DNA of 64,000 nucleotides from Russula earlei (Eukaryota; Basidiomycota; Agaricomycetes; Russulales; Russulaceae): NCBI GenBank assembly GCA_025769875.1, contig JAGFNK010000289.1:1-64000 (forward strand). The letters are read 5' to 3'. The translations under genes and the position numbers were made by a program. The notes below the pieces were generated by a model, which was given only the letters and a program-made list of their open reading frames with translations, was not told where the DNA came from and made no database searches. Below are positions 46,801 through 58,066 of this stretch, in pieces (the stretch's first letter is position 1; each line of letters starts with the position of its first letter).

Positions 46801-48919
46801 ATTCAAGGGTTTCGAAGAAGGACAGAAGGTTTGGTTGGAAGGCACTAACTTAAAAACTCCCCATCAGTTTCATAAGTTCCGCCCCAAACGATTCGGCCCT
46901 TTTATCATTACCAAACGAATCTCCCACATCGTTTATCAACTCCAATTACCGCCCCAATGGAACATCCACAACGTGTTTCATGCCTCCCTCTTATCTCCAG
47001 TCACAGAAACAGCCGAACATGGACCAAACTTCCCTGAACCACCACCTGACCTTATCTCGGGAGAATATGAAGTCGAGAAAATTACCGCTCAACGTCTCCA
47101 TAGAAACCGCCTCCAATACAGGGTCCGGTGGAAAGGGTATTCCGCAGCAGAAGATACCTGGGAACCTCTCTCAAACCTTAAAAACGCTCAGGATGCCATC
47201 ACCATGTTTCACCTCCAACAACAACCCACCAAACTCCGTACCATGACCACCACTAACTCTGACCCCGCAGAATCCCATCACTCAGACGAAAGTCTGGACG
47301 ACTTAGAACATCAATTCCAAACACTTACGATACAACAACGTACATTACTCCCCCGAATTAACTCACGTAACCCCCCTTCTTATTCCGTTAACGACCCCGC
47401 TATCCCCGACCGTGGATATACAATTTTCAATTTAGCCGCCAGAGAACAACTCTTTTCCGGAATCCTTTCTCCTGGCGACTTCCGCGGTTTTCAATTACTT
47501 ATGACAGACCCCCGTTTCTCTGAGTTTCATTTACCCGTACGAAGAGCAGTACTTACAGATTTAGTATGGAACCACATCACACGATCAGCCTACATAAATA
47601 CCCCCACTCCTTCCGAGTGGTCAGCCTGGCACCACGAACACGCTACCTCTACATACAACACCCCAATGTCCTCCCCCGTCTCTAGCTCATCCCCTCTCCC
47701 TATCCTTACCCCTTCCCCCACCATCAAACAGGAACCCCTCTCACCCGAAGTCATTCAACACATCATCGACCAACGAACCTTCGTCGTCCCAGACGAGACC
47801 GAGGTCCAAGACCTTGCGGCTACCCTCAACCCACTCGCCATCCGAGAAGGAACACCCTCGCCAACCCCGACCGAAGTAGACCCCACTCACCCTGGCCCCC
47901 CGTGGTTTGTTTACGAACCTTACACGCATGTTCCCCCTTTTTACATTCACGTTAATGGGCGAAAACGCCTATTACCTTACTTACGTGTCGCCTTATATAA
48001 CGACGAACCCATGCTTCTAGGGACTATGGGTCGAGGAGAACCCACTTATGGAGAAAAACTCATCGCCCGGCCCGTTGTCTCTGCCCCTCATCCCTCTGTC
48101 TCTGCCTCTGACCTCCGCCTCCTCATTGAGGACCACCCCTTCCATTTTGATGCTGCCCAAGCCCTCGAAAACCTCCATGACCCCGGTGCTCTTGCCGACG
48201 TCTACCGTCTCCGTACCAGCTCTTTCAAGTTAAAAGTTTTGGAGGGCAAGCGCGCCTCTATCCAAGGGGCTCTAAGTGTCCTTCAAGGGCAACTCGCTGA
48301 TCGACTCCATGAAATCCAGTCCCACACTAAAGAAGTCGCCGCCATCCGCAGTCGCCTTCGGGCCAACAACACTTCCGTCCGAGTTCGCCATCAACTCGAT
48401 AACTTGATGACTGATGGGGGGCTCACCCGCGACACTGGACCATATTACTCACTGGCAGGGAGTTACGACAAGATTGAGGACTCAAAGGAGCCATCCACCT
48501 CCCCTTCACCGTCCATTCACCCCCCTCTCTCCCTGACCCCTCCACTCCAGTACCTCCCTCCCCGTGTTGTCGACCAGTCCCAAAACGACGCCCCCATGGG
48601 GTCACCCTCCCACTTCCCTCAAATGTTCTCTGATGACGCCAGTACCCCCAACACCCCTCTCACCCCCGCACGAATGACTAAAGCACAGCGTCACCAACTT
48701 CAGAAACGGCAGCACATCTGCAAACACTGCAACACCAGGGGGCACTGGAACAAGGACTGTAACAGACCTCATACTAATTGCAGCGGACAAGTGGATTGCA
48801 TCCTCAGGAGGACCCACCGGAGCTACAGGGGCTTCTGCCCTAGAGCTATGGGACCCCAGAGCACGTGGCCAGAGGTCGAGGGCGATGAACTCCGTGAGTC
48901 GGGCCCTGAGACCGATTAG
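43777..48919 (+). pseudogene. Pol polyprotein of young A element
   Basis: Frame open from 43777 (overlapping gag) to 48919, with four single-base insertions (about 45263, 45580, 45667, 46100). Protease: ALLDSGATENF with the catalytic Asp at residue 19 from the Met at 43942. RT: VVDYRKLNNATVPDY and YLDD (44944-44955). RNase H: ETDASQFATGA. Integrase: HTYHDSILGGHTGN and CATCQANK zinc site, catalytic D of AIDW, D of ISDRDPRF and E of GQSERTNQ. Chromodomain: YEVEKI...YRVRWKGYSAAEDTWEPL (about 47060-47170). Then a ~560-residue extension with PPWFVYEPYTHVPPFYIHV, a coiled-coil-like segment (about 48220-48400) and CKHCNTRGHWNKDC (48719-48760). Confidence 0.92.
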
Positions 48920-48931
48920 TTCGGAGAACTA

Positions 48932-48949
48932 AGCATAAGGGGGGCATGA
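48932..48949 (+). promoter_or_regulatory. Polypurine tract of young A element
   Basis: AGCATAAGGGGGGCATGA directly precedes the 3' LTR. The same tract lies inverted beside the old 3' LTR at about 1420-1437. It would prime plus-strand synthesis. Confidence 0.75.
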
Positions 48950-49552
48950 TGTTGTAAACTACCCCTTGTCGGTTCGTCCATTATTGTTCTTCTTTATTAT
49001 CCTTGTCTCCGTGGTTACTGTTTCATCCCTTGATGGTGATCCCCTATTGTTTCACTTATTGTGTTTCACCTATTGTGTTTCACTTATTGTGTTTCACCTA
49101 TTGTCGAGTTACTTTTGCTATTGGTCTACCCTTATCTATTGTTCTGCTTATGGTACTGTACAGCCTCACCACATACAGTATTTAAGCGCCTGTAGAAGCT
49201 GGGGAATGCCCCAAGCTTAGCTTTGTCCCATTTCCTGTCGCATCCCTTGCCTTGTACACTCTCTCAATCACAACTCGCTTGTGCTGGCCTACACCTTGCT
49301 TGACCTGAGCACACCTCAAGGAACCCTTGTGTTCCTCTTCCTCCTCTGCCTCTCTCTCATCGTCTTCCTCTTCTGTGAAACCAGGAGATCGACTCTGTCT
49401 GCGGACTGAGTCATTGTCTGACTCAGCCTTGAGACGCTAAACCATTGAACCGGTCTCTTGAGCCGGCCCCCACTGAACCCTTGAACCAAGTCACAGGGAC
49501 TTGGCCCCATTGAACCTTGAGCTGACGCTCTAACGGCCGCGACGCCGTTACA
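48950..49552 (+). repeat. 3' LTR, young A element
   Basis: 603 bp, TGTTGTAAACTACC...CCGTTACA, followed by the GCCAT target duplication. Confidence 0.95.
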
Positions 49553-50883
49553 GCCATAGCAATGGTTCCAAGAATGTGCACCAGCGGTGACACTTGCATC
49601 GAGCTCTATGACTCCAGAGCTACTAGGCACATCAGCCCCAATAAGGATGATTTCATCAGATATTGCCCCCTTTCCCCTCCAGTCACACTATTTACTGCTG
49701 ATCAGCAACCGTTTGTGGTGATTGGTGTTGGCTCACTACCGATTATAATACCGGACATGGGGGGATGGCACATGCTCACACTCCAGGGGGTCCTACATGC
49801 CCACCAGGTTGCCTACACACTTGTATCACTTGGAGCCCTTGACAGAGAAAGCTACTGCATTGAGCTACATGATGGACTCTTAGATATCATTGCCCAAAGG
49901 GCGGACAGGTCACGCACATCCCACATACCATGCACAGACTCTACTGCATCGAGTGGCGCATTGGCCAAGTCCTCTCCATTGAGCTCTCAGTTATGGAGCT
50001 ACACTGCTGCCTTGGTCACATTGCAATCAGCAGTGCGCTCAAACTAGTCCAGTCCAGAGCAGTCTGTGGCATTATGGTTGACACCACAACCAAGGAGAGC
50101 GATGATGAAGTGTGCATGTTCATGCATGCTACATGCCTCCCAATCCTGAAGTTGTGATGGAGCATGCCAGCCAAGCAAGTCGGTGAGGAGATCAACAGCG
50201 ATCTCTGGGGCCCTGCATCCATCACAACCAAGGGTGGCCGCAAGCACTTCATTACATTCACTGATTCTGCTACTCAATATACAATTTCATTCCTCCTGAC
50301 CCAAAAGTCCAAAGCCTTAGAGATGTACAAAGCTTTCAAAGCCTGGGATATCTCTCAAGGGCACTGCACTGCCATCAAAGTCCTCCAGTCTGACCATGGA
50401 GGCAAATACCTCAGTGGCACCTTTGATAAGCACCTGGCCTCACCTGGCACCATGTGCTGGCTCACCACACATGACATGCCACAGCACATTGGCATTGCAG
50501 AGCACCTCAATCACACTCTGCTGGAGTGCATGTGCACCCTCTCAAAAAAAAACAGACTCACGAAGTCACTTTGGGGGGAGGTGCTGTGGCATGCAGTTTG
50601 GCTCAAGAATTGCACCATGACCCATGCACTAGATGGCTGGATGCTGTATGAAGTGTTACACACGGAGCCTCCAGATCTGTTGGGACTGTGCCAATGGGGT
50701 TGCAGCATATGGGTTCACACTGGGAACAAGGGTTCCAAGCTGAATCTGAGAGCACACAAGGGGCATTGGCTTGGCATGGACACTGACACACATGCACACA
50801 GGGTGTACTGGCCAAGCACACAGATGGCTAGCATTGAGTGCAATGTCTATTTTGCATCTAACACACCACTCGAGGGGGAGTAA
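49553..50883 (+). pseudogene. Copia protease and integrase
   Basis: The protease shows ELYDSRATRHISP where the family has DSG, so the active-site Gly is Arg. The integrase frame (50164-50883) has DLWGPASITTKGGRKHF, D77 in LQSDHGGKYL and E113 in IGIAEHLN, a DX35E arrangement with the first Asp in DLWGP. Nearby substitutions (GTMCWLTTHDMPQHIG, HLNHTLLECM) are Arg to Cys, Trp or His changes expected from CpG decay. The frame ends at TAA 50881, and related coding continues to about 51300. Confidence 0.85.
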
Positions 50884-51301
50884 AACATTGCAGTATTAAC
50901 TGCAGGGAATGAGCAGCACATTAATGAGCCTGACCTACATGAAGTGCTGGCAACACCATCACTAGACCCCTCTGAACTGGAAGCAGACCCAGACACTGAC
51001 ACCGATCCTGACCTCACACCCGAATCACCCAACCTCCCTTCATTGCCCACGCTGCCACCAGCACTCAATTGTCCACTGGTATCTGAAGATGAAGTTGAAA
51101 CAAGCCTTAATGACAGCCCTTGGCACTCTACCTGCCTCCAAAAGCCCTCACATGTTATACATGAACTTCAAGCAGGCAAGGGCATCACATCTACCCACCG
51201 CAGTGCCTTGCATGTTCTGCATGGCATTCACTTGCCCAGCTCCTTCGACACAGAGGAAGCAGGGGGAGCATGGTCTATTGAAGACAGCCTGCCCATGCTC
51301 C
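50884..51301 (+). pseudogene. Copia pol linker between integrase and RT
   Basis: Asp/Pro-rich spacer (SELEADPDTDTDPDLTPESP) followed by HVIHELQAGKGITSTHRSA and stops. In copia elements RT should begin here; it is absent. No YVDD-type motif occurs before the RNase H remnant at 52902. Confidence 0.65.
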
Positions 51302-51403
51302 TGTCATGAACCATTCTCCAGAGAGGGCCCTTGAAGGACCCTTCCTTATGAGAGGAAACCCAGCCTCTATGGTGTCACCCTGTTCACACAAGCAAAAGGG
51401 GTG
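51302..51403 (+). repeat. Inverted 102-bp end fragment of LTR B
   Basis: Matches the first 102 bp of 16199-17159 in the same orientation (TGTCATGAACC...AAAAGGGGTG) and abuts the opposite-orientation LTR at 51404. Confidence 0.85.
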
Positions 51404-52365
51404 TGTCAAGACTCACTGTTGAACTATCCAGTTCAAGAGCGAGGGATAAGCTCGAAGACGAGTCGATAGATGTCCAAGACGGCGTGGGCAAGAAGTAATG
51501 TCCAGAGTAGTAACAGGTACCAGAGAGGCACGGTTACCGTGAGAGTAGAGCAATCAAGTAGAGAGGAGGCCAGGATAGACACAAGGGGACGGTCCTTAAA
51601 GGAGTATCCCAGGAATGGAGAGTGCTGTAAACAAATGGACAGTCTGAAGACTGTCCGCTACTTTATTGAGTGCTTATATACTACAAGAGAACTGCTAAAT
51701 AGGGAACAAGTCATAACCTTGTTATCAAGCACAATAGAGTGATGAGTAAGAAGTCGGAGGACGCTTACTGAGCATGCTCAGTCATGCTCAGTAAGCTGCT
51801 GAGTAAGAAGGCTTCTCTTGATGAGTAAGAGCTTCCATCGTCCACGTGTTCACTGTTTTAGTGCACGTGCGAGCACCTGATTCATTTCCTGTTAGTTAGT
51901 TTAGGGCCGGTCATTTAAGGACTTGTAGTTTGGTTAGGGAATAGTGTTATCTTATAAGGCCCTTATGTAGTTCTATTAGGGTCCTTAGAGTCGACCCTAA
52001 TACTTCTATTAAGGTCCTTAGTATTGCCTTATAGTTCGTTCTATAGTTATTAGAGTTCGTCTAATAACACGTTGTAGGGCCTTTGATACTAGGCTAGTGC
52101 CTATTGTAGAGCTCCTAGGGTCGTTCCAAAGGGTCCTTAGGAAGGCCCTAATACTGTCTTTTGTTGCTAGAAGGGTTGCCTTTAAGTGGGGCTTGCTGTA
52201 TGTCGATTGTGTCGAGAATTGCTCGCGCAACAATGCGCGTGCGATATTGTGGACACCTCTACTCACCCCTTTTGCTCGTGTGAACAGGGTGACACCATAG
52301 AGGCTGGGTTTCCTCCTATAAGGAAGGGTCCTTCAAGGGCCCTCTCCAGAGAATGGTTCATGACA
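51404..52365 (-). repeat. LTR B, full length
   Basis: 962 bp, nearly identical to 6480-7440 (TGTCAAGACTC...GGTTCATGACA). No 5-bp duplication: GGGTG before, ATGAG after. The flanks are fragments of other B copies. Confidence 0.9.
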
Positions 52366-52901
52366 ATGAGTAAGAGCCTTTACTGTCCACATGTTTACTT
52401 TTTTAGTACACATGCAAAGCACCTGATTCATTTACTGTTAGTTAGTTTAGGGCCGGTCATTTGAGGACTTGTAGTTTGGTGCAAGGAATAGAGTTGCTTA
52501 TAAGGCCCCTTATATAGTTCTATTAGGGTCCTTAGAGTCAACCCTAATACTTATATTAAGGTCCTTAGTATTGTTTCATAGTTTGTTCTAAGGTTATTAG
52601 AGTTAGTCTAATGACGCATTGTAGGGCTGTTAGTGTCCTTTGTAGGGCACTTAGAGTCGTCCTAAAGGGTCCTTAGAGAAGCTATAATGCTGTCTTTTAT
52701 TGCTAAAAGGGTTGCCACTAAGTGGGGCTTGCTGTATGTTGATTGTGCCAAGAATCGCTTGCCCAACAATGTGTGTGCAATATTGTGGACACCTCTACTC
52801 ACCCCTTTTGTCCGTGTGAACAGGGTGACACCATAGAGGCTGGGTTTCCTCTAATAAGGAAGGGTCCTTCAAGGGCCCTCTCTGGGAAATGGTTCATGAC
52901 A
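52366..52901 (-). repeat. Degenerate partial LTR B
   Basis: ATGAGTAAGAGCC...GGTTCATGACA corresponds to the distal ~55% of LTR B in the same orientation as 51404-52365, with clearly more substitutions. Ends exactly at the copia RNase H remnant. Confidence 0.85.
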
Positions 52902-53558
52902 CCACCACCATGCGTGATGTCCCATACCATGAGGCCATTGGCACTCTTAACTGGGCCACACTCACAATGTGCCTGGACATTGCATTCACAGTCACAACCA
53001 TTGCTCACTTCACCATGAATCCAGGACTGGCACATTGGCAAGAGTCAAGTGGATCTACCGCTACCTGGCTGGCACATGTGACCTGTGGCTTGGATGTGGA
53101 TGGCAGCATGGCTGAAGATCCACATGCTATCTCAGGTTACGCATTCCTTATAGACAGCGGCACTGTTTCGTGGTCATCCAAGCATCAAGAAATCATATCA
53201 CTCTTGACTACAGAGAGTGAGTACATCACTGCTACCACATGGCATGAAGGAGGGGCTGTGGTTGCGCAGCCTCCTCTCCAAGGTCTTTGGACCACTCACT
53301 GAGCCAACCACCCTATTCTTGGACAACCAGTCAGCAATCACACTCACATGTGACCATCAGTACCATGCTCACACTAAGCACACTGACATGTGTCACCACT
53401 GGATCCACTGGGTGATTGAGCAAGGGTCAGCAAGGCTTGTGTATTGCCCAACTGACAACATGGTTGCTGACACACTCACCAAGCCACTCCCCTCAGTTAA
53501 GGTCAAGCACTTTGCATCAGGACTCAGCCTGTCCACAAAGCAAGGGGGAGTGTCGTGA
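52902..53558 (+). pseudogene. Copia RT thumb/RNase H remnant
   Basis: Begins TTTMRDVPYHEAIGTLNWAT, the family's post-RT region. It continues with ISGYAFLIDSGTVSWSSKHQ and STTESEY-like LLTTESEYITA, then (after a frameshift near 53270) FLDNQSAITL, HTKHTDMCHHWI and VADTLTKPLP. These are the copia RNase H and C-terminal motifs. Reads into the 3' LTR. Confidence 0.87.
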
Positions 53559-54091
53559 TCTCACAGATCAAAAGCATGTGCAAGTGAGATCAATCATGGG
53601 CAACTGATGCCAATCATGCACATGCAATTGGAACAGAGGGATCAGCCTGATACAATACTTACTTTGATACGAGTTCATATATACTTAGATACCTTACATC
53701 TCAACTTGTTAATTAGTGTGATGATCATATGCTCAATCATCAACGCGCATGCAATTTCTCATAGATTGTGGGCTTGCATAGTCCAGATAGTTTACCTATT
53801 TAATCTAGTAGTTAGTCCTACTATTTCCCCTCAGTTATCGCTTACACGCGTGAGTCACTGAGGTCCATTAATTCAGCTATCATACTTATGCACCATGGAC
53901 TGATACCTAGATAGTGTTTATCTTATCTAGGTAAATATACATTACAGTGATCGCTTACGCACGCGAGTCACTGAGCGTTTATCTATCTAGTGACACGTTC
54001 CCACGCACATACACCAACGCGCGCATCTGACCGCTGCACGCATGTTCACTCACAGAACCAAATATAGACACATACATTCACACACAGTCCA
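53551..54091 (+). repeat. Copia 3' LTR, 3' end truncated
   Basis: TGTCGTGATCTCACAG...CACACAGTCC, then CACAACTCG. The last ~13 bases (ATAATAAACTTAC) present in the other LTRs are missing at the joint with unit S4. Confidence 0.87.
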
Positions 54092-54352
54092 CACAACTCG
54101 AAACTTTTTTTTCGGCCTCCGGCCGGCCCCCCCTACCCAATGTTCGGGATTCCCGTTCCGCCACCCCCTTGCGGCGGCGTCTGCTAAGCTCTGTTGAGAT
54201 ATGCGTCATTTGCGTTGATGCATCCCTGCGTCCCTTCATGGTTGCGAGGGATAGATGACGTGCGTGCGTGACGGTCAGGATCCTGAGGAGATCCAGTTCA
54301 AAACGCTTACGCATCCGCCACCCCCTGGAGTCTCACTCAGTTCCTCCCGCGC

Positions 54353-54717
54353 CTCATGTTCTTCCTGCCGTGGGGCGTCGCTGTCGGTGTGGCAATCACG
54401 CTCTATCCATGCTCTTTCGCCGCTTGTACGCATGTACAGGCCCGCCTTGCATGCCCCTGCCCCGGCTCGCACACCGCGCCCTCACCATCTGTGCCCCCCT
54501 CGGGATTTTTCTAGGCGCTGTGTGTCTTGTTGGCGCAGCCCTTCCCCGCTGGTCCTTCCACGTTGCCCTCAGCCCACGCTGTGATTGTCTGGCGCGGATT
54601 CAGGGCGTGCGTGGCAGAGCACGGCGGGCAGGATGCCGTAGAGGAATGGCACAAATATGCACGTGCGTTTGGAGGGTGCCAGTGCTGTGGGGTGCGGAGG
54701 ACGAAGAAGTTCTGAGG
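54353..54717 (+). pseudogene. Small two-TM protein, S4 copy, frameshifted
   Basis: Both exons are recognisable (FFLPWGVAVGVAITLY; GGCQCCGVRRTKKF) with the same GTACGCATG...CTAG intron. 14 nt encoding part of the second helix (ATCGGGGCAGCGGC region) are missing, which changes the frame inside the second helix. Confidence 0.55.
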
Positions 54718-55166
54718 GCATGCGGCGACGAAGGGATGGTGAAGGAAGAGTGAGGTCGCCATCGCCTCCACTTCGACTGGGACTCAACATGCGATATAGA
54801 GGGCTGCCAAGGCCACTATGTGTATGTGTATGTGCATGCTGCATGCTTTTTTCTCCCCTTCATCTGGCCTACTCTTGATGTGATTGTATTCTGTCTGTTC
54901 TGTGGTGAACCCGGGAAGGCTCAGCTCAAGCGGATTCGAGCCGAGTTGGTGACAGCACTAATGAGGGGATTAACCCCCCCCCAAAAAAAGAAAGGAAAAC
55001 AAAAACACGTGCACGCGCGGAAAAAGACAGAGGGAACGCGAGTCATCCCATGATAGAGGCAGCTCAGGACCACCTCGTCTCCGGTCGCTGTAGCGGGTAT
55101 CCTGCCTCACAACTATACACTTTTCCAGTGAACATGTATGGAAAACTGGTATCAATGTATTTACAG

Positions 55167-57076
55167 TCAGAATGCCCATTTCATGATCAACACGGCCAGC
55201 GCCAGGATGAAGATGGTTATCATGTGTCTACCTGTGACCGGTGTGATCTTGAACTTCTCCAGCACCCACCAGAGATTCACCTTATCCAACCCGAGCTTAT
55301 GCCACATGTCTTTCAGCTCCCCACATTGGTTCCAGCCGGGACATGAATGGTTGACATTCGCAAACCCAAAGTCGATGATCTTTGGAAAACCGGCCCACTT
55401 CTTCTGCAACACATTCTGTGGCTCAAGGTCCCCGTGCTCGACACCCAATAGATGGATGCAGTACAGCTCCCCAAAAATGATAAGTCTGCCATAGAAAAGT
55501 CAGCGCAATCTTCTTCGAATCACAGCAAGTCCTACCTCTCTACAACGGACAGTGATGAGAATGTCTCGAGATGCGATAAGGACCGACCCTCATCAGAAAG
55601 GATAATCGCGCGTCCGCCGTCCCACTTAAATTCCCCATAATGGAGAGGGACCACCCATCCAGTGATGCGGTTCAGTTTATGATATGCGGCCGTCTCATTG
55701 CTGAGCTGGCGTTCGAGCATAGCCTTGTCTTTCTTCGGTACGGTAGCGAACTTGACGACGACATGCCATTTTCTCGATGCATACACAGAAGACCAACCCC
55801 CTCCTAGGTAGTGGTCGAAATGTATGGATTGGCGGCGCATTTCCTTGGCAAGTTGAGTGTGGGGTGCGTCAACGAGAGTGAATTCGATTGGCAGGCCATC
55901 AAGGCATTGAATGACAATATTCGCGCGAGTCTGGGCAGATTCGTCAATACCATGTGTGAACGAATGAAAGAAAAGGTTTGCTAACTCCTGTGTGTGGATT
56001 TGAAGGACCAGCACGTGGATCCTCTCTTTTGGACTGCAACCTTGAGGATACAATGCGGTTCTCGGTCTCCACTCTTCCCCGTGGCGACGAAGACGGAGCT
56101 TCTGGTGGGGGATCCAAACCAAATTGTCTCATCAGAGTCATATCGTCGATGTTCCTGACCTCTGTGAGCAGCATGTACACCAACATGCTCCAGATAGGTG
56201 GAAGTTGTCCTGCGTTATCACCAGGCGGAAGACAGAACTTGGTGATCGGTGAGCAGTAGACCCGGGGTCTCCCTCGCGTCCGTGGAATGTACATGATGGT
56301 GTAGTTCAATCCACAGAAGACGACTGCCCAACGAACGGTTGATTCGTTCTGGTAAACGATGTCACCCGCATGGAGCACAAGCTACAAGTACAGATTGACT
56401 TAGATAATGGACGGCTGAAAGAAGCAACCACACGAACCTTGTTCAGGATGGCCTTGTAACCGGTGTATGATGACGCCAGGTGTAGATTTAACACTCGGTT
56501 CGTTCCCAGCAGACTACTGAATTCCGTCCTCATGAATCTCTCGAATACGTGCGAGGACTTATCCTCCCATAGGATTTTGATCTTATTATCTATATGGTAA
56601 GTGTGATCGGTAACCACCCTTGGGAATCGCGAAGGCTCTTGGGATCGGAACTCCAGCACATCATTTGTAAGGGCACGATAGATGTCTCCGACCAGGAGAG
56701 AGAGATATTGTGCGATGACCCCCGATGATGCTTCATTTTTCGTAGAGAACGAGGTGCGCTGACATGCTCGTTGGAGTTCTTGTAGAACGCTTTGGGGTGT
56801 GATGGGAGGTGTGGTGCCTGAGAAAACGGTTCCTGCTGCGGGCTCTGCGTAGTTTCCATCAATTATTTCGACCAGGTGATCCCGCATACTATTTAGCAAG
56901 CCCTCGACTAGTTCCACGGATGCGGGTAAGCGTGAGGGGCCGCCCGCCACCGCGGCGTTGAGGGAACTCGTTTGTACCGAGCGAGATTCTGGTGGGTTAT
57001 GATATTGTTGGAGAGAGACATGTACGTGTTGAGAAACTGGAAACAGGAGGTCTCTCCAGGTGTTGATACCCGCCAT
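55167..57076 (-). pseudogene. Kinase-like protein, copy K4, one-base deletion
   Basis: Exons 56438-57076, 56073-56381, 55536-55980, 55167-55485. Exon 3 is 445 nt instead of 446 because a T run has four instead of five T (about 55976). With the common splice model this shifts the frame before the glycine loop. The motifs GGGWSSVYASRKW, HGDLEPQNVL and IIDFGFAN remain. Either a decayed copy, a base-call error, or differently spliced. Confidence 0.65.
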
Positions 57077-57188
57077 TACACGAAAGACGAGGCGAAAAGA
57101 GTTCGTAGCGAACGAACTGACCACGCAATATTTCAAACTCGATTTGAACTCCGCAGCTCCTGACGGCCTAAGACGAAATTCAATCGAC

Positions 57189-58066
57189 ATGACAACAACA
57201 CAAGTCGTTCACATCGCAAGTTCTCCCTTGTCCTACCTCATTGTCACTCACTCTGGTTCACCTGTACAGGATATGTGTGCAGCCAAGCAGGTCACGCTGT
57301 TTGAGTTGATTGAACCACAGCTCTCCCCCAAAGCACAGCCAGTTCTCCGTCCCCTTCAGTCCCCGTAACGCACCTTGATCCGCCACATTTTTCGACTCCC
57401 GCAAATCCGCTCATGTACGGGAAGCCTCAGCCTGACCCCACGGCCGTTCAAGCCTGTGACAAAGAGCCCCTCATGCGGCAACATATGGCGTGCAAGACAA
57501 GTTCTGCTTTCGTCTGGGAAAGTGGAAGAGACGGGATAGCACTAGCACGGACACGTGAGTTACGACGGGCATCGTGCTCAACGCCGATCACGAGCGAGAG
57601 TTATCCGAGTCGAACAGATCATTGGAGGTTGAGCCATGTCCTTCTCAGGCGAGCCACCCTTCATCTGGTTCTAAATATATATACAACCTTCGTGACCGAA
57701 TGCCGTACCCCCTTTTCAGCCTCCCCAACGTTCCAATCAACAACATTGCACAGGTACGATATTCCGTACGTATAATTACCTATCACTTACGTTGGTTCAT
57801 TTGCCGTATGACGCTCACCATTTGCAAACCCACACGTGAGAGATCGTACGCTCGCCTACTCGGCGCAGCACACACGTACGTTACCATCCGCACCAGCGAG
57901 CCCAGTAACCGCCGCCTGCGGGCCTGTGTTCAATCCAGCACCGCCCGGGGCACCGTGGCCACTGTCTCTGAGCGGGAGTTCGTCGCAAGAGTTACACCTA
58001 CGGCGGACCACAGCATCGTTAAGAATAATTTGTGCCTTGAAGTTGTCGTCTGGGGGTGAGAAATGA
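57189..58066 (+). CDS. Unknown multi-exon gene 'e', copy 2
   Basis: Divergent from K4 (112 bp between starts). The first exon encodes MTTTQVVHIASSPLSYLIV and VTLFELIEPQLSPKAQPVLR. A GTAACGC...CCTCAG intron (about 57366-57434) would continue into TPRPFKPVTKSPSCGNIW. A later block gives YNLRDRMPYPLFSLPNVPIN before a GTACGATATT donor (about 57752). The final Ala/Pro/Ser-rich block ends LSSGGEK. The exon joins in the middle are uncertain. No domain recognised; it may itself be a decayed fragment. Confidence 0.4.

Larger units (their letters stand above)
41707..49552 (+). mobile_element. Ty3/gypsy chromovirus 'A', young copy
   Basis: 7846 bp with two 603-bp LTRs differing by about three positions, and a perfect GCCAT duplication (41702-41706 and 49553-49557). 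Order: LTR, self-primer site, gag, protease, RT, RNase H, integrase, chromodomain, C-terminal extension, polypurine tract, LTR. The coding regions are nearly complete but contain about seven single-base frameshifts. Inserted in the copia protease region. Confidence 0.96.
40110..54091 (+). mobile_element. Ty1/copia element (family F) with nested insertions
   Basis: LTRs 40110-40575 and 53551-54091 enclose gag, protease, integrase and RNase H in copia order. The young chromovirus A (41707-49552) is inserted in the protease region. An LTR-B cluster (51302-52901) replaces the reverse transcriptase. Coding parts carry many Arg to Cys/Trp/His changes and stops, so the element is dead. A purine tract AAAGCAAGGGGGAG precedes the 3' LTR. 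Confidence 0.9.
54092..57076 (-). repeat. Segmental unit S4 (kinase + small gene)
   Basis: Same order as S2/S3: CACAACTCGAAAC junk, NTH1 5' fragment (ATG at 54239, minus), small gene (plus, about 54353-54717), kinase (minus). It has a 14-nt deletion in the second small-gene exon, shared with S5, and a ~70-bp deletion near 54915. The small gene is therefore broken here. Confidence 0.85.

Noticed and set aside
55532..56122. Frame in K4 reading LVLQIHTQELANLFFHSF upstream of the kinase core
   Set aside because: It looks continuous only because of K4's one-base deletion. In K1-K3 this stretch falls inside the second intron, which also removes a TAA in K2.
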